Positions 1 to 8,185 of a stretch of DNA of 29,811 bases are shown here, piece by piece; the first letter of the stretch is position 1; each line of letters starts with the position of its first letter. A program made the translations under genes and the position numbers. The stretch is from JANNHP01 sp031404455. Lineage in GTDB: Bacteria > Planctomycetota > JAJSAM01 > JAJVHW01. Under the pieces are notes generated by a model. That model saw nothing but the letters and a program-made list of their open reading frames with translations, made no database searches and had not been told where the DNA came from. The DNA is taken from contig JANNHP010000062.1 in NCBI GenBank assembly GCA_031404455.1, positions 1 to 29,811 of the forward strand, read 5' to 3'.

Positions 1-182
1 CGCGATGGCCGACGACCTCCTCGCCGAGGGCATCTACGTCATCGGCTTCTTCTTCCCCGTCGTGCCGAAGGACAAGGCCCGCATCCGCGTGCAGATCTCG
101 GCCGCGCACACGACCGAGCACATCGACCGCGCGCTCGCGGCCTTCGCGAAAGTGGGGAAAGAAGCACGGGGTCGTGAAGTAG
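1..182 (+). CDS. kbl: Glycine C-acetyltransferase (2-amino-3-ketobutyrate CoA ligase), C-terminal end, apparent frameshift
   Basis: This is the last ~60 residues of a PLP-dependent enzyme that joins glycine and acetyl-CoA or, in threonine breakdown, cleaves 2-amino-3-ketobutyrate. The stretch EGIYVIGFFFPVVPK followed by ARIRVQISAAHT is the hallmark C-terminal segment of Kbl. The 5' part lies outside the window. Kbl proteins usually end a few residues after the AF-x-K-VGK motif. Here the frame runs on after VGK, but moving one base at the GGGGAAA run (154-160) gives VG-KKHGVVK and a stop at 180-182, exactly the expected end. I therefore end the gene at 182 and treat the extra base as a sequencing indel or a very recent frameshift. 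Read without correction, the frame would run to 589 through the next two genes, which is implausible. Confidence 0.88.
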   Translation, partial: RWPTTSSPRASTSSASSSPSCRRTRPASACRSRPRTRPSTSTARSRPSRKWGKKHGVVK

Positions 183-224
183 TCGGGCTGAGCACCCGGC
201 GCCGTGCCGTCTTGCCCGGGGTGC

Positions 225-230
225 TATCGT
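225..230 (+). promoter_or_regulatory. -10-like hexamer TATCGT of the first TA module
   Basis: TATCGT lies six bases before the ATG at 237. This spacing would put the transcription start at or next to the start codon, as at many other genes in this window. It favours the ATG at 237 over the one at 231. No clear -35 element is visible. Confidence 0.5.
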
Positions 231-236
231 ATGGAC

Positions 237-476
237 ATGACCAGCCGCGAACTGCTGCGAGAGGCGCTGCTCCTTCCGCCGGAGGCTCGCGCCGCGCTCG
301 CCGCCGAATTGATCGAGAGTTTGGACGGGGGCGAGACGGACGAAGGAGTCGAGGCCGCATGGGCGACGGAGATCCGTCGCCGGCTGGCCGATGTGGACGC
401 GGGCACGACGAAGACAATCCCCTGGGAGGAGTTCCGTCGGCGGATCATGACGGCTGCCGGTGCCCCGCCTCGTTGA
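237..476 (+). CDS. Addiction-module antitoxin (unstable antitoxin family)
   Basis: A 79-residue acidic protein starting MTSRELLREALLLPPEARAA and containing AAELIESLDGG and a C-terminal IPWEEFRRRI. This is the typical pattern of the putative addiction-module component family (Unstab_antitox, TIGR02574-like), whose members neutralise RelE/ParE-type toxins. In the family the N-terminal part is helical and the C-terminal helix wraps the toxin. Its 3' end overlaps the toxin gene by 17 bases, so the two are translationally coupled. An ATG two codons upstream (231) is an alternative start. I prefer 237 because of the TATCGT box six bases before it. The pair probably represses itself, but no clear operator was found. 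Confidence 0.85.
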   Translation: MTSRELLREALLLPPEARAALAAELIESLDGGETDEGVEAAWATEIRRRLADVDAGTTKTIPWEEFRRRIMTAAGAPPR

Positions 477-762
477 GTTCCATCCTGAGGCGCTGGCAGA
501 GGCCGAATCCGCGGCTCGGTGGTACGCGCAGCGAAGTGAACCGGCATCGATCGCGTTCGCGCGCGAGATCGATCGTGCGATCGGCTTGATCGCGGAATCC
601 CCCGAGCGATGGCCTACGCACGCCGAGGGAACTCGCCGGTATCTCCTGAGACGCTTCCCGTTCCACGTCGTCTACCGGGTGGAGACGAGCCGGATCCTCG
701 TCGTCGCGATCGCGCACGGAAGGCGACGGCCGGGCTACTGGGCGGGCCGTGTGGATTCATGA
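460..762 (+). CDS. RelE/ParE-family toxin
   Basis: A 100-residue basic protein with a GTG start inside the end of the antitoxin gene. The sequence VEFHPEALAEAESAARWY, then FAREIDRAIGLIAESPERWP, RRYLLRRFPFHVVYRV and a closing VVAIAHGRRRPGYW follows the RelE/ParE fold: two N-terminal helices and then a strand-rich core. RelE members cut mRNA on the ribosome and ParE members poison gyrase. The sequence alone does not decide which applies. The FPFHVVYRV and IAHGRRRPGYW segments are strongly family-like. The length is normal and no disabling mutation is visible. Confidence 0.88.
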   Translation: MPRLVEFHPEALAEAESAARWYAQRSEPASIAFAREIDRAIGLIAESPERWPTHAEGTRRYLLRRFPFHVVYRVETSRILVVAIAHGRRRPGYWAGRVDS

Positions 763-828
763 GCGGCGGTCGCTGACCCCGCGCGCTGAGTCCGCGCCCG
801 TGTAGCCTTCACGTCCGGGAGGTCTTCG

Positions 829-2163
829 ATGCGACTCCGCGGACCCTTGCTCGTGGCGCTCGTGCTCCTCGCCGCGTCGCCGGGCTGGGGCGACGACGAC
901 GCCGACCGCAACGCCGAGGTCCGTGCGTCGATCGCGCTCCTCGCGTCGCCCGACGAAGCGGTGCGCGCGGAAGCGGCTGAGCGGATCGTCGGGCTGGGCC
1001 ACGGCGCCGTCGAGGAGGCCGCGCGCGGCAGCGCGGGTCTCGACGACGCGGCGTGGAAGACCTTTGCGGACGCTTGCGTGAGCGGGAAGGGCTGGGCGTC
1101 GCCCCTGCCGTTCGTCGCCGCGTCGGGGACGGCGCCCGAGGCGCACAGGAAGCGACTGCTCGCGCTCGCGGCCCGGATCGACCCGAAGGCGGGCGGCGAG
1201 CGCACGCGCGACGAGGTCGCCGCGATCGTCCGCGAGTACCTCGTCGACCGCGTCGGCGAGCGGTGCAGCACCGGACACGACCTGGCGATCTCCCGGCTCG
1301 GGCACGCGGCGGTCCCAGAGGTCTTCGCGCTGCTCCGCGGCGACGAACGCAAGCACGTCGCCTCGTCGACGGCCTACGCGGCGCTCGTCCCGATCGTGGA
1401 GCGGGCAGACGTCCCGGTCCTCCGCGAACTCCTCCACGACGGCCGCTCGGGCGCCGCTGCGTCGCTCGCACGTCTCCAGCAGCGCGGGTTCCCGGAGGCG
1501 GCCGACGCGCTCGTCGAGGCCGTGGACGCGGGCCGGTTCGACGAGCGGATCGCGAAGGCGCTCGTCTCGTCGCCCGACGGCGCACGCACGGTGAAGGCGG
1601 TGCGCGCGTGTCTGGCGAGGCGCGCGGCGCCGTCCGAGGAGGACCGCTCGCAGGCCGCGGAACTCTTCGGGAAGTTCGGACCGGCCGCCGCGGGCGAGAC
1701 GGTGCCGGACCTCGAGACGTGGCTCGCGGCGTCGCAGAAGCCGTGGGCGATCTCGTCGATCGCGACCGCGCTGGTCCGGCTCGGGAGCGCGAAGGGCGTC
1801 GAGACGCTCGTGCGCCTCGTCGGCGAGGACGACCGCGGGAAGAAGTGCGGCTGCAAGTGCTGCGTGGGGAAGCCCGCGCCCGTCGTGCCGCCGGGCAGTC
1901 TCTGCGCCGAGGGGTTCGGCATCTGGGAGCGCTGGCCCGCGACGAAGCTCCTCGCCGAGGTCGCGGGGCGCGACGTGTTCGTCGTCGCGACGGAGGACGA
2001 GATCGACGCGGCGCGCGACGCGGCCCGTGCGGCGGGGCGCGAGCCGGAATCGACCGAGCAACTCGTCGCGCGCGGCGCGGCGGCGTTCCACACGTGGTGG
2101 GCCGCGTCGAAGGAACGTCTTGCGTTCGACCCGGCGAGCGGGCGCTGGTCGGTCGGGAAGTAG
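829..2163 (+). CDS. Exported HEAT-like protein with a CGCKCC cysteine cluster
   Basis: A 444-residue protein of unknown function. The first ~21 residues form a signal peptide (basic MRLRG, then LLVALVLLAASPGWG). The mature part begins with alternating helical segments such as ASPDEAVRAEAAERIVGLG, typical of HEAT or Armadillo-like repeats, and similar short helices continue to about residue 335. Residues 340-345 are CGCKCC, flanked by lysines and a proline-rich linker, which could bind a metal or form disulfides outside the cytoplasm. The C-terminus is a separate small helical region. The start is supported by a GGGAGG Shine-Dalgarno (817-822) and an upstream TAGCCT (803-808), so this gene looks leadered, unlike many neighbours. 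Its minus-strand neighbour ends 16 bases from its stop. HEAT assignment is tentative. Confidence 0.75.
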   Translation: MRLRGPLLVALVLLAASPGWGDDDADRNAEVRASIALLASPDEAVRAEAAERIVGLGHGAVEEAARGSAGLDDAAWKTFADACVSGKGWASPLPFVAASGTAPEAHRKRLLALAARIDPKAGGERTRDEVAAIVREYLVDRVGERCSTGHDLAISRLGHAAVPEVFALLRGDERKHVASSTAYAALVPIVERADVPVLRELLHDGRSGAAASLARLQQRGFPEAADALVEAVDAGRFDERIAKALVSSPDGARTVKAVRACLARRAAPSEEDRSQAAELFGKFGPAAAGETVPDLETWLAASQKPWAISSIATALVRLGSAKGVETLVRLVGEDDRGKKCGCKCCVGKPAPVVPPGSLCAEGFGIWERWPATKLLAEVAGRDVFVVATEDEIDAARDAARAAGREPESTEQLVARGAAAFHTWWAASKERLAFDPASGRWSVGK

Positions 2164-2179
2164 CCGCGCGGCGCCCGCG

Positions 2180-3343
2180 TCACTTCGACGCCGGCGCGTC
2201 CCCGGCGCGCGCCGCGGCGAGTCGTTCCTTGAACTTCGCGTGGTCCGCGGGCGAGCGCAGCGACTCCGAGATGGCCGTGACCTCCGCCACGAGCGCCTCG
2301 TTCGCGGGCTCGGCGAGCGCCACGCGTTCGGCGACCTCGGCCGCGGTCGCTTCGTCGCCGTCCTCCTCGGCCATCGAGACCGTGGTGCGCCATCCGCCGT
2401 CCTCGACGACGGCCTGCCGCCGCGTCTTCCTGCGCTCCCCGCGCGAGAGCGAGATGTGCTCGGGCGGCGTCGTGAACACGTGCTCGACATCCGACCGCTG
2501 CGAGTAGACCCGGCCGCCCATCAACTCCGACGACGGCTCGGGCGCGCGCGCGTCCGACCGCGAACCGCTCGTCTCGTCCATGTAGACGACCTCGTGGACG
2601 CAGAGCGGCGCCGCGCCGAGGACGTTGTAGGCGACGAGGTCCGCCGAGCCGCTCACGTCCTCCTCGCGATCGTCCACCACGCGCCGCCCGACGGTGCAGC
2701 GGAAGCGGTGGCGTCCGGCCGTGATCTCGACCGTGGGACGCTCGCCGGGGGCGACGGTGATGGGCGCGTCGTCGTCGATCGTCACCTGCGCCGCGACATC
2801 GAGGCCGTTGAGGAGGTGCAGCGTGGCGTGCGTGTCCGCCCACCACGCGATGGAGAAGGCGATCAGCGCGATCGCCGCCGCCACGGAGAGCGCGGCTGTG
2901 CGCAGTCGCCGGATCCCGAGGTCGAGCGGCACGCGGCCGAGGAAGTACCAGCCGCCCTCGTCGGCGTCGCGCACGAGCCACTGATCGACCGGGAAGAGCG
3001 GCACCCAGAGGAACGAGAAGCAACGCGTCTTCACGTAGCTCGCGTCCTCAGGGTCGTAGGCGCTGCGCCCGTACATCCCGAGACCCACACCGTTGATGCG
3101 GCCGAGGCCGACCTTCCTCGCCGCCGGCTCGGCGAAGAGGCGCCGGTCCGCGAGCGCCGTCTCGATCGTGTCGCGGTCGGCGCGCGGGAGCGGGGAGCGC
3201 AGCAGCTTCAGGAGACGTCCGTGCGCCGCCGACCCGCGGCCCGCGGCGACGTCCTCGACGACGCCCTTGAACCGCGCGAGCCCGAGCGCGCGGGCCCGCT
3301 CAGCGCGGAGGTCCTCGATCGGCGGGGGGAGGTCGTCGTGCAT
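2180..3343 (-). CDS. Single-helix membrane protein of unknown function
   Basis: A 387-residue protein starting MHDDLPPPIEDLRAERARAL. Residues ~1-85 are a soluble helical region. Next comes a segment with YVKTRCFSFLWVPLFPVDQW and GWYFLGRVPL, a pattern that recurs in uncharacterised membrane proteins of environmental bacteria. A hydrophobic helix (AALSVAAAIALIAFSIAWW) follows at about 160-180. After it a beta-rich stretch includes VTIDDDAPITVAPGERPTVEITAGRHRFRC, which looks like a small PEGA-like domain, and then a charged helical tail ending GDAPASK. The start at 3343 is chosen because a minus-strand TATCCT lies seven bases before it. An upstream in-frame extension overlaps the divergent lipoprotein gene and is rejected. 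Confidence 0.72.
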   Translation of the reverse strand: MHDDLPPPIEDLRAERARALGLARFKGVVEDVAAGRGSAAHGRLLKLLRSPLPRADRDTIETALADRRLFAEPAARKVGLGRINGVGLGMYGRSAYDPEDASYVKTRCFSFLWVPLFPVDQWLVRDADEGGWYFLGRVPLDLGIRRLRTAALSVAAAIALIAFSIAWWADTHATLHLLNGLDVAAQVTIDDDAPITVAPGERPTVEITAGRHRFRCTVGRRVVDDREEDVSGSADLVAYNVLGAAPLCVHEVVYMDETSGSRSDARAPEPSSELMGGRVYSQRSDVEHVFTTPPEHISLSRGERRKTRRQAVVEDGGWRTTVSMAEEDGDEATAAEVAERVALAEPANEALVAEVTAISESLRSPADHAKFKERLAAARAGDAPASK

Positions 3344-3350
3344 GCGAGGG

Positions 3351-3356
3351 AGGATA
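3351..3356 (-). promoter_or_regulatory. -10-like TATCCT seven bases before the start at 3343
   Basis: Read on the minus strand, TATCCT is followed by seven bases and the ATG at 3343. The gene diverges from the lipoprotein at 3405, so this 61-base gap must hold both promoters. No Shine-Dalgarno is obvious, in line with a leaderless or very short leader. Confidence 0.5.
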
Positions 3357-3388
3357 CCTCGCCCCACTCGGCGTCGGACACGGCGAGG

Positions 3389-3394
3389 TAGTCT
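3389..3394 (+). promoter_or_regulatory. -10-like TAGTCT ten bases before the start at 3405
   Basis: TAGTCT with ten bases to the ATG of the lipoprotein gene. It is slightly farther than the 6-9 bases seen elsewhere, so the leader would be only a few bases. It is the forward partner of the divergent box at 3351-3356. Confidence 0.4.
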
Positions 3395-3404
3395 GTCGTC
3401 CACG

Positions 3405-4802
3405 ATGAGGCGAGGGATCTGCACCGCGACCGCTCTGCTCGCGCTCGCCGCGTGCAGCGACGCGGCGACGCCGGCGCCCGTCGCGAAGCCGCCGGCGGCC
3501 CCGGCTGCGGCGCCTGCGAGCGTTCCCGTGGCGGCCGTCCCGGAACCCCCGGGGGTTTCAGCCGACCTTCCGACGACGGAGCCCGAGCGCACGATCGCGG
3601 CGGTCACGCGCGAGAACCCGGCCTTCCACGGCGTGAAGTTCACGACGGCGAGCGCGGCGCCGTTCGTCGTGCTGCACGAGATCCAGCAGGCGGACGTGCG
3701 CGACACGAAGCGCGCGTACGACGCGACGACGGGAACGATGCTCGAGGAGCCCATCGACGGAACGGTCAACCCGGCGAAGGTCGAACAGAACCGGCTCTGG
3801 ACGCGCAAGGGCAACTTGCTCGCGCAACGCGGCGCGGTGCTCCTCACGGAACTGCATCGCCGGTTCAGGGAGGAGTTCGCGGAGGCTCTGCGGCTCCCGG
3901 CGCCCGGGCCGAAGGACGGGGCGATCACGTTCTTCGTCGCGTGGAAACGGGAGAGCTTCGACCGCATCCTCGCGGATCTGGGCCGGCCGGTGCCGTCGAG
4001 CGTGCGGACCGTGTATCTCCCGGTCGAGCGCGAGACCTTCACGTACGTCGGCGAGGAGTCGTTCCAGGCGAAGGACGTGGTTCCCTGCGCCGGCGGTTTC
4101 GCGCAGAAGACGGGCGACCAGACGCTCCTCTACGGCGCGTCGGACCGGCTCCTCGCCGGATACGCGGCGCTGCTCCGCGGTTCGACGTTCGACGCGGACG
4201 CTCCCGACGCCGACACGGGCCCGATGTGGTTCCGCGCGGGGTTCGGCGAGCTGATGAGCGCTGTCGAAGTCGAGCAGTCGAAGATGGAGACGCTCTCCGG
4301 CGTCACCTGGCGGCACGAGCGCCTTCGGCTCGACAGCGTCCTCGAAGCGCGCCGGCAGCGCGGATTGGCGGAGCGCTGGACGATCGAGCAGCTTCTCAAG
4401 CCGAACACCGCGGCGGAGGTCATCGTCTTCGGACAGCGCATCGAGCCGGGATCCGGCGGCATGACGTCGCTCTTCGCCGTGCGGAGCTGGGCGCTCTGCC
4501 ACTACCTGCGTCACTACGACGGCGGGAGGTACCGGCCGCAGTTCCTCGAGTGGCTCCGCGTCGTGATGACGGGCACGCCGACCGCGAACGAGTTCGCGCG
4601 GATCATGGGCCGTCCGCACGCGGCGGACTGGGGACCGCTCGAGCGCGAGTTCGAGTGGTACTGGATGCATGTCCTCGCGCGGAAGGTCGGCCGCAGCCAT
4701 GTGACCGGCGAATGGTCCGAGCCCTCGACCGAGCCGCCCGCGGGCCGCGTCGAGGAGGACCCGGAGTTCTGCGAGCTGTGGGAGGCGCGGAAGCCGAAGT
4801 AG
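3405..4802 (+). CDS. Putative lipoprotein, DUF1570-like architecture without a visible protease motif
   Basis: A 465-residue protein with a lipoprotein signal: MRRGICTATALLALAACSDA, with the lipobox Cys at residue 18. A proline/alanine-rich linker (~20-50) follows. The large globular part contains LLTELHRRFREEF, ITFFVAWKRESFDRIL, a WFRAGFGELMSAVEV segment, and a C-terminal FLEWLRVVMTGTPTANEFARIMG near the end. This order resembles the DUF1570/peptidase-MA-like proteins common in planctomycetes, in which a 'G-[FL]-A/G-E' segment follows a zinc site. I see no HExxH, so catalysis is unlikely and the resemblance is only of moderate weight. It is expected to be anchored to a membrane outside the cytoplasm. 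Function unknown. Confidence 0.72.
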   Translation: MRRGICTATALLALAACSDAATPAPVAKPPAAPAAAPASVPVAAVPEPPGVSADLPTTEPERTIAAVTRENPAFHGVKFTTASAAPFVVLHEIQQADVRDTKRAYDATTGTMLEEPIDGTVNPAKVEQNRLWTRKGNLLAQRGAVLLTELHRRFREEFAEALRLPAPGPKDGAITFFVAWKRESFDRILADLGRPVPSSVRTVYLPVERETFTYVGEESFQAKDVVPCAGGFAQKTGDQTLLYGASDRLLAGYAALLRGSTFDADAPDADTGPMWFRAGFGELMSAVEVEQSKMETLSGVTWRHERLRLDSVLEARRQRGLAERWTIEQLLKPNTAAEVIVFGQRIEPGSGGMTSLFAVRSWALCHYLRHYDGGRYRPQFLEWLRVVMTGTPTANEFARIMGRPHAADWGPLEREFEWYWMHVLARKVGRSHVTGEWSEPSTEPPAGRVEEDPEFCELWEARKPK

Positions 4803-4872
4803 CGCCGCGGTCACCTCGCGCACCCGGAGCCCGGGGTCAGGACGTCCGCAGGGTCCGCGCCGCACGGGCGTC

Positions 4873-4878
4873 TAAGAT
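4873..4878 (+). promoter_or_regulatory. -10-like TAAGAT nine bases before the start at 4888
   Basis: TAAGAT in a GC-rich gap, nine bases before ATG 4888. The same hexamer precedes the HEAT-VWA gene (12902-12907), which supports its being a real promoter element. Confidence 0.55.
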
Positions 4879-4887
4879 GCCCGCACC

Positions 4888-7800
4888 ATGATTCGAGCCA
4901 GCCTCTCCGTCCCGCTCGCGGCCCTCTGCCTCGCCGGGCTCGCGTCCGCCGCCGTCGCCGACGAGTACGCGGTCGAGCCGTTCACCGGCGGCTACCTGAC
5001 GCCGCCCGAACTCGTCTCCACCGAGAACCCGAACGGCGCGACGCAGATCGTCGGGAGCAAGACCGACGTCGCGATGGTCACGGTCACGCTGCCCTTCCGG
5101 TTCCCGTTCTTCGGCGCGCTGCGCGACAAGATCCGGGTCTCGGCGGACGGATGGATCGCGTTCGGCACGGCGTCGATCGTCGAGGCCGAGAACCCCGCGC
5201 TGCCCGTCGGGACGAAGCGCGAGGCGCTCGTCGCTGCACTCTGGGACGACCTCCGGACGACCGGCAAGGGCTCGATCGTCACGTTCACGCTCGGCACGTC
5301 GCCGAACCGCCGGTTCGTCGTCGCCTGGCGACTGATGGACACCGCGTCGCGCAGCGGCAACGACTTCTCGTTCGAGACGATCCTCCACGAGACCACCGGC
5401 CGCGTGGAGATCGTGTACGAGCCCGTCGGGAACTGGCGCGGACTCAGCTTCACCGCGGGCATCGAGGACGACTCGGGCAAGCGCGCGTTCGGCGGGCCGA
5501 ACCTCTCCAACGCGAACGAGGGCCGTCCGGCCGAGGACCAGCGCTTCATCCCGAACTCGGTGTCCGTGTCGGGCACGATCACCCGCAACCGGCCGACGGC
5601 GTCCGCGACCGGCCTCGGCTCGACGACCGAGCCGGGTCTCCCGACCCTGCCGGTCCGGGGCGCGCGCGTGGCGCTGACGCGCGAGGACGACGGCCGCACG
5701 GTCGCGACCGGCCTGACGAACGCCGACGGAACCTTCACCGTGGCGGCGCTTGGCATCGACGGCGTGCCCGGACTCGCCGTTGAACTCCTCGCGGCGGGCG
5801 AGGAGTCGCGCGTCACCGACGCGACCGGCGCCACGTGGACGCGCCGGATCGCGGCGGGCGTCGTGCCCGCGGGGACGCCGTCGATCGGCACCGTCCACCT
5901 CGACGCGGCCGTGGACGTCGTCGATCCGAACTTCCGCAAGGCGCTGAGCGTCCAGCAGGCGGCGCGCCGCGGCTTCGAGTTCGCGCTCGCCGCGTCGGCC
6001 ACTGCGACGCGGTCGACGAAGAAGTTCCCCGAGCTCGAGATCCGCTGGGTGCAGGGCTCCGCGACCGCGAGCGGCTACACCGCCGCCGCCGGGACGACCC
6101 CGGCGCGCGCGACGATCTCCGACGCCCCGGCGAACCCGGACCCCTACGACGACGACATCGTGCTGCGCGAGTACGGGCAGCACGTCCTCGCGTCGATCGC
6201 GGCCCTTCCGACGGGCGGCGTGCTCCATCAGTGGACCACCGTGCTCTCGAACGAGTCGCTGGCCTTCCTCGATGGCTTCTCGTTCTGGTTCGCGGCGGCG
6301 GTCGAGGGGCGTGCCCAGTTCATCGACACGATCACGCCGAGCCCCTTCGCGACCGTCTTCGACCTAGAACTCCCCAATCCCGCGGTGACGGGTCCCGCGG
6401 TGACCGGCGCGGTCGCCGCCTCGCTCTGGGAACTCGTGGACGGCGCGAACGATGCGTTCGACGGCTTCGTCGGCGCGCTGCCCGAGCAGGGCCACGAGGT
6501 GCTCGTCACGCTCGATCAGAGGAAGGGAGCCGACACGCTGCCCGCGGGATCGGCCGCGTGGACGGTCTCGACGTTCTTCGACGCGTGGCGCACGGGCGGC
6601 GCCGCCGCCGAGCGCGAGGCGACGGGCCGCGCGTTCATCCGCCTCGGCACGCTCGCCGACGACTCGAGCGAGCCGAACGACGTCGCGGGCGAGGAGAAGG
6701 CGTTCACGGCGCCGACGCGCAAGCTGACGGGACTCGTCCTCAACCGCTTCAACGAGGACCGCTTCTCGTTCGCCGTCGGGTCCACGCCGGTGTCGGTGGC
6801 GGTCAGCTTCCCGGAGGAGGCGATCGTCGAGGTGTCGGTGCTCGACGCCGCGGGGGGCGTGCAGGTCTCGGCGACGAACGCCGCGACGGAGTCGTCGGTC
6901 GTCGTCGTGACGCCCGGCACGCTGGCACCCGGCACGTACGTGGCCCGGATCGCGTGGAAGTCGGGACCCGCCGCGCACTACTCGCTCTCCATCTACGACC
7001 ATCTCGTGCTCGTGACCACCGCGCTCCCGGAGTGGACCGCGGGCGAGCCTTTCAACTTCGACGTCGTGGTCACGGGCGGACTCGCGCCGCTGAAGCTCAC
7101 GCTCGATCCCGCGATCCCGGGACTCTCCTTCGGCTCGTCGGGAACGCACCTCACGGGCCGGCCTGAGGTCGCGGCCGTTCAGGATGTCGACGTGATCGTC
7201 GAGGACGCGAGCGGCGCCGAGCCCCGCGTCGCGGGGACGCTCCACGTCGTAGTCAATCCCGCGCTCGTCCTCCCCGAGCACTTCGGCGTGCCGGCGGCGC
7301 GCACGATCGCCGTCGACCTCGGCACGGGCGGAACGGCGCCCGTGTGGACGACTGGGGGTCCGACGCCCGCCGGGTTCACGTTCACGGGCGGGGACACGCT
7401 CCGCCTCGCCGGCCCGACGGGATCGCCGCGCACGTTCGACGTCTCGGGCACCGGCACGGACGCGGTGGGCGCCTCGGTGATCGCGAAGACCTGCCACGTG
7501 GTCGTCTGCGAGGCGGCCAACGCCGCAGGGCGCACGGCCGTCACGGCGGGGGAGCCGTTCGGGTTCTACTTCGACGCGATCGAGGGCAGCCGCGCTTCCT
7601 TCGACTTCGCGTTCACGGGCCGCGGAACGCTGCCTCAGCTCGTCGTGCTCGACGTCGCGGGCGCAACGGTTCCCGCCGCGGCGGCGATCCGCCCGGGCGG
7701 CGGACACGTGCGCGTCGTGAACCTCGCCGTGCCGCTGACAGGCCGGTACTTCCTCGTCTTCAAACCGGCCGGGTCGTCGAAGTTCACCGGCAGCGTCAGC

Positions 7801-8172
7801 CCGGTGCGATCGCGCGTCCGTCCGCCGGTGCGGATCTCGGGCGTCGCCGACATCGCGACTCCGACGACTCGCGCGGAACTCCGCTTCCACGCCATCGCGG
7901 GTTCCGTCGCCCGCGTCGTCCTGCGCAGCGGCGAGGCGCCGGTCGCGGCGAAGCCGGACTTCATCGAGCTGAAGGACCCGAATGGGCAGATCGTCGCCCT
8001 CCCGTCGGGGCACAAGAGCGCGAACGAGCGGCGCAAGACCGTCTCGGGAATCGAGCTCCTCGAAACGGGCGAGTACCTGCTCACCGTCGGGGGCGACGAC
8101 GCCTCGACCGGTCCGCTGCTCTACACGGTCGAGATCTCGCCGCCGAACGGGGCGCCTTTCAAGGTCGACTGA
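4888..8172 (+). CDS. Large exported protein with a degenerate metalloprotease-like domain and C-terminal Ig/PPC-like modules
   Basis: 1094 residues with a signal peptide (about 1-24, ending ASAAVA before DEYAVEP). About 40-210 is a beta-rich domain with FRFPFFG and WIAFGT, as in nidogen-like/PEP-CTERM-associated domains. About 240-350 resembles a carboxypeptidase-regulatory (CNA-B-like) domain (GLTNADGTFTVAALG). Residues ~390-590 follow the layout of secreted metalloproteases (active-site block, 'E-G-F-A' block, LW-x-L-x-D block, W-x-x-F block), but the zinc motif reads R427-E-Y-G-Q431-H instead of HExxH. About 620-720 is PPC-like, followed by putative-Ig modules. The two last domains (~860-1094) match the end of the large protein at 26766-29811. 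It probably acts at the surface or in the matrix, non-catalytically. A TAAGAT box nine bases upstream supports the start. Confidence 0.78.
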   Translation: MIRASLSVPLAALCLAGLASAAVADEYAVEPFTGGYLTPPELVSTENPNGATQIVGSKTDVAMVTVTLPFRFPFFGALRDKIRVSADGWIAFGTASIVEAENPALPVGTKREALVAALWDDLRTTGKGSIVTFTLGTSPNRRFVVAWRLMDTASRSGNDFSFETILHETTGRVEIVYEPVGNWRGLSFTAGIEDDSGKRAFGGPNLSNANEGRPAEDQRFIPNSVSVSGTITRNRPTASATGLGSTTEPGLPTLPVRGARVALTREDDGRTVATGLTNADGTFTVAALGIDGVPGLAVELLAAGEESRVTDATGATWTRRIAAGVVPAGTPSIGTVHLDAAVDVVDPNFRKALSVQQAARRGFEFALAASATATRSTKKFPELEIRWVQGSATASGYTAAAGTTPARATISDAPANPDPYDDDIVLREYGQHVLASIAALPTGGVLHQWTTVLSNESLAFLDGFSFWFAAAVEGRAQFIDTITPSPFATVFDLELPNPAVTGPAVTGAVAASLWELVDGANDAFDGFVGALPEQGHEVLVTLDQRKGADTLPAGSAAWTVSTFFDAWRTGGAAAEREATGRAFIRLGTLADDSSEPNDVAGEEKAFTAPTRKLTGLVLNRFNEDRFSFAVGSTPVSVAVSFPEEAIVEVSVLDAAGGVQVSATNAATESSVVVVTPGTLAPGTYVARIAWKSGPAAHYSLSIYDHLVLVTTALPEWTAGEPFNFDVVVTGGLAPLKLTLDPAIPGLSFGSSGTHLTGRPEVAAVQDVDVIVEDASGAEPRVAGTLHVVVNPALVLPEHFGVPAARTIAVDLGTGGTAPVWTTGGPTPAGFTFTGGDTLRLAGPTGSPRTFDVSGTGTDAVGASVIAKTCHVVVCEAANAAGRTAVTAGEPFGFYFDAIEGSRASFDFAFTGRGTLPQLVVLDVAGATVPAAAAIRPGGGHVRVVNLAVPLTGRYFLVFKPAGSSKFTGSVSPVRSRVRPPVRISGVADIATPTTRAELRFHAIAGSVARVVLRSGEAPVAAKPDFIELKDPNGQIVALPSGHKSANERRKTVSGIELLETGEYLLTVGGDDASTGPLLYTVEISPPNGAPFKVD

Positions 8173-8178
8173 TACTCT
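8173..8178 (+). promoter_or_regulatory. -10-like TACTCT seven bases before the DAC-like gene
   Basis: TACTCT immediately follows the stop codon of the preceding gene (8170-8172) and lies seven bases before ATG 8186. The DAC-like/SixA pair may thus have its own promoter inside the 3' end of the upstream unit. Confidence 0.45.
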
Positions 8179-8185
8179 TCCGCGC

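Noticed and set aside
5..589. Uncorrected kbl frame continuing to 589
   Set aside because: The tail is arginine/glycine-rich without similarity and would overlap both TA genes. A one-base correction gives a family-like ending at 182.
4130..4300. Active DUF1570/peptidase-MA zinc protease in the 3405-4802 lipoprotein
   Set aside because: The downstream G-F-G-E segment resembles the family, but no HExxH exists anywhere in the protein.
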